Assembly: GCA_004357015.1 (NCBI GenBank)
Contig: SMXE01000222.1
Location: 1 to 7,896, forward strand
From: Caldithrix sp.
GTDB lineage: Bacteria; Zhuqueibacterota; Zhuqueibacteria; Oceanimicrobiales; Oceanimicrobiaceae
Reading direction: 5' to 3'
DNA length: 7,896 nucleotides
This document shows positions 6,043-7,896 of the stretch, one piece after another; position 1 is the stretch's first letter, and every line of letters starts with the position of its first letter. The position numbers and the translations under genes are program-made. Below the pieces are notes generated by a model that did not search any database, had not been told where the DNA came from, and saw only the letters and a list, made by a program, of their open reading frames with translations.

Positions 6043-7896
6043 CGTTTGAATTCAAAAACATATTTGGAGGAATGGCAGTTCTTTGCGGAGCACTGGCTCT
6101 CTCCGGATTGAACATTCTTGCCGCACAGGAGACGTATACACTCGCAGATCTGGAAAAACGGGCGGTTGAACGCAGCTACTCCGTTGCGGCGATGGTGGAG
6201 AGACAGGCTTCGTTTGAGAACAAACTTGCTGCCAACAGAGCACTGGCTCTTCCTGAAATCAGCACGTTCTACCGCTACTACCAGCAGGGGGTAGACCTGG
6301 ATGAGAACCTCAGCAGCTCGCACATCCTGAGCCTCCGGCTTTCGCAAGATCTCGTCGAGCTGATAAAAGTACGGCGTAGCAAGTCGCGTGAAATCCGATC
6401 AGAAATTGAAGTTGCCCGGTCTCAAATTGAGAGCCGGCGCGCCAAGAGCCTGTTCGATTTTCGAATGCAATACCTGGATGTGGTGGAAGGCGAGAGGCGC
6501 AGCCGCTCCTATCAGGCGCTGGTGGAGAAGTACGAGGAACTCCTGGTAATTCATAAAGCGCGCTACCAGCACAATGAAGCGTTGCTGACCGCGGTGCTGG
6601 AAGCGGAAGCTGAGCTGCTCAGCTACACCGGGCTGCTAAATTATGTAGAGACAAGAATCCAGAAACAGAAGGCGTTCATCACAGCGTCTTTGGCGCTGGA
6701 GCCACAGCAGGTTGTCTGGGAACAGCGCGCCGAAGATCTACCCGACCTGGTTGAAAGCTACGTCCTTGAAGCAGCTTTACATGAAAATGCGGACTTGCAA
6801 CTGCACGCGGCCCGCGCTGAAATCGAGCACTGGCGGGCCAACACCGCACGCTACAACGACATCAAACTGATGCCCTTCGTCGGCCTGCGCGTGCGAGGAG
6901 ACTCGTTTTCCGAGCTGGGCACGGGGCCAGAGTTTGGACTTCGCTTTTCAATGCCGCTGGCTTACTTCTCTGCCCGAAACAGAAAAATCGACCAGCACAA
7001 AGCGAATGAACGATACTGGCAGCTGGAGTCTGAACAAAAGACACTTGACATCGAACTAAATCTGTCTGCCCTCTTTGACCGGTACCGCCTCACCCAAGCG
7101 CAGATCAAACACAGCGAAAAAGTGTTGCAACTGCATGCCGAAAAGCTGCGCATCGAGCGCTCAAAAAGCGGAAAGAAGGTCAGCGAGTCACGAACAGATC
7201 CCGCAATCTTGCTTGCAATCGAAATTGCAAAACTGAAGGTAGAGTTGACTGTCCAGCAGAAACTGAATGAACGCACGCGGATTTACTACAAGATACTATA
7301 TCGTGCCGGACTCAGCCGGACCGACGGTCTGCAGGATGGCGGGGGATACTCTTCACAAAGCACAGACGGCAACACGCAGGCGCTCTGGGTCTGGCGCGCT
7401 GCCGGCATTCTCGATTCGCCTCGAGCACAGCAACGACTGCTCGATACCTGTCACACGCAAGGGGTAAACAGGCTATTCCTGTCATTGAACAAACGCCTGT
7501 TGCGCTCCTTTTCGCAAGACACCACCCTGCACAGTTTTGTCGCAGATCTGCACACCGCGGGCGTCCGCGTAGCCGCACTCATGGGCGATCCGCTCTGGGT
7601 GCACGAGTCCAACCGACAAGCTTTGTTGCAAAACATTGAGCAATTCATCACGGACAACTTTGCGCTACCCGAAAGCAGCCGGCTTGACGCCATCCATTTG
7701 GACATCGAGCCACAGACGCTGGACGAATGGCCAACAAGCAGGGTGGACCTGCTCGATGAACTGGCAACCACAATCACAGCGGTAAAGGCGACCATTGAGG
7801 CGTCGGGCTACAAGCTCGCGCTGGAAGTGGACCTGCCGTTGTTCTTCGACAAAGTCGATGCGGGTTCTTTCATCAAAATCATTCGGGCTGCTGACA
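6036..7896 (+). CDS. TolC-family outer-membrane factor fused to a glycoside-hydrolase-like domain (partial)
   Basis: 620 codons are present and the frame is open at the right edge. Residues 1-30 look like a Sec signal peptide: K7, a hydrophobic stretch, and cleavage near ILAA|QE. C17 does not sit in a lipobox. Residues about 34-220 and 235-430 are two outer-membrane efflux (TolC) halves, each with long charged heptad-rich helices around a short Pro-containing beta stretch (LALPEIST near 73; KLMPFVG near 279). A normal TolC-type protein ends near here. Instead a Gly/Ser/Asp-rich linker (about 428-448) leads to an alpha/beta domain from ALWVWRAAGIL (449 on). This domain has a GDPLWV segment and DAIHLDIEP (551-559), with D556 and E558 spaced like the acids of GH18-type barrels. 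The start ATG (6036) overlaps the glycosyltransferase stop by 7 bases and lacks a clear Shine-Dalgarno site. The next in-frame ATG (6072) has GGAGG only one base away and would remove the basic n-region, so 6036 is preferred. Likely role: outer-membrane export channel for the polymer, with tethered periplasmic sugar-processing activity. Substrate and catalysis are unproven. Confidence 0.82.
   Translation, partial: MVTFEFKNIFGGMAVLCGALALSGLNILAAQETYTLADLEKRAVERSYSVAAMVERQASFENKLAANRALALPEISTFYRYYQQGVDLDENLSSSHILSLRLSQDLVELIKVRRSKSREIRSEIEVARSQIESRRAKSLFDFRMQYLDVVEGERRSRSYQALVEKYEELLVIHKARYQHNEALLTAVLEAEAELLSYTGLLNYVETRIQKQKAFITASLALEPQQVVWEQRAEDLPDLVESYVLEAALHENADLQLHAARAEIEHWRANTARYNDIKLMPFVGLRVRGDSFSELGTGPEFGLRFSMPLAYFSARNRKIDQHKANERYWQLESEQKTLDIELNLSALFDRYRLTQAQIKHSEKVLQLHAEKLRIERSKSGKKVSESRTDPAILLAIEIAKLKVELTVQQKLNERTRIYYKILYRAGLSRTDGLQDGGGYSSQSTDGNTQALWVWRAAGILDSPRAQQRLLDTCHTQGVNRLFLSLNKRLLRSFSQDTTLHSFVADLHTAGVRVAALMGDPLWVHESNRQALLQNIEQFITDNFALPESSRLDAIHLDIEPQTLDEWPTSRVDLLDELATTITAVKATIEASGYKLALEVDLPLFFDKVDAGSFIKIIRAAD

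Noticed and set aside
6072..6074. Alternative ATG start for the TolC-like gene after a GGAGG
   Set aside because: Only one base separates the GGAGG from this ATG, which is too close, and starting here removes the basic residue of the signal peptide.
6036..6125. Lipoprotein signal at C17 of the TolC-like protein
   Set aside because: The residues before the cysteine (AVL) lack the small residue needed at -1 of a lipobox; an ordinary signal peptide ending at A30 fits better.
7267..7467. Plus-strand open frame of 66 codons and overlapping minus-strand frames at the right end
   Set aside because: They overlap the continuous TolC-hydrolase frame and show no domain; they are out-of-frame shadows.

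Overview
The window looks like chromosomal DNA of a Gram-negative bacterium. It has an outer-membrane TolC-type protein with a signal peptide, a class II fumarase, good Shine-Dalgarno sites and tightly overlapping genes. Most of it is of moderate GC, roughly half, with a much GC-richer patch at the left edge. I cannot name the species. No IS element, tRNA, rRNA, CRISPR array or phage gene was found.

Left part, minus strand: the 5' portion of fumC (fumarate hydratase class II) runs off the left edge. It is preceded by a 213-base gap holding its own sigma70-like promoter, and then by a 650-residue GspE/PilB-type secretion ATPase (1047-2999). The N-terminus of that ATPase carries two MshEN units, the family that includes c-di-GMP receptors.

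Middle: 290 bases (3000-3289) separate the ATPase from a plus-strand operon. The gap holds candidate promoters for both directions whose -10 boxes occupy the same bases, and a long imperfect inverted repeat that would lie in the ATPase mRNA leader.

Right part, plus strand: three genes overlap by 4 and 7 bases. The first (3290-4744) combines a degenerate receiver-like domain, a cysteine-rich zinc-ribbon region resembling the TackOD1 output domain, and a degenerate GGDEF-like C-terminus. The second (4741-6042) is a membrane-embedded family 2 glycosyltransferase with the D, DxD, D and QxxRW motifs of processive polysaccharide synthases. The third (6036 to the right edge) is a TolC-type outer-membrane factor fused to a glycoside-hydrolase-like domain that is cut by the window end.

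Taken together, the plus-strand operon reads as a compact machine for making and exporting an extracellular polysaccharide. The glycosyltransferase would make and translocate the chain across the inner membrane. The TolC part would carry it through the outer membrane, with a periplasmic hydrolase-like domain tethered to the channel. The first gene would be a regulatory subunit, and the divergent MshEN-ATPase may link the system to c-di-GMP or to pilus-type motors. The domain calls are moderately to strongly supported. The joint function is inference.
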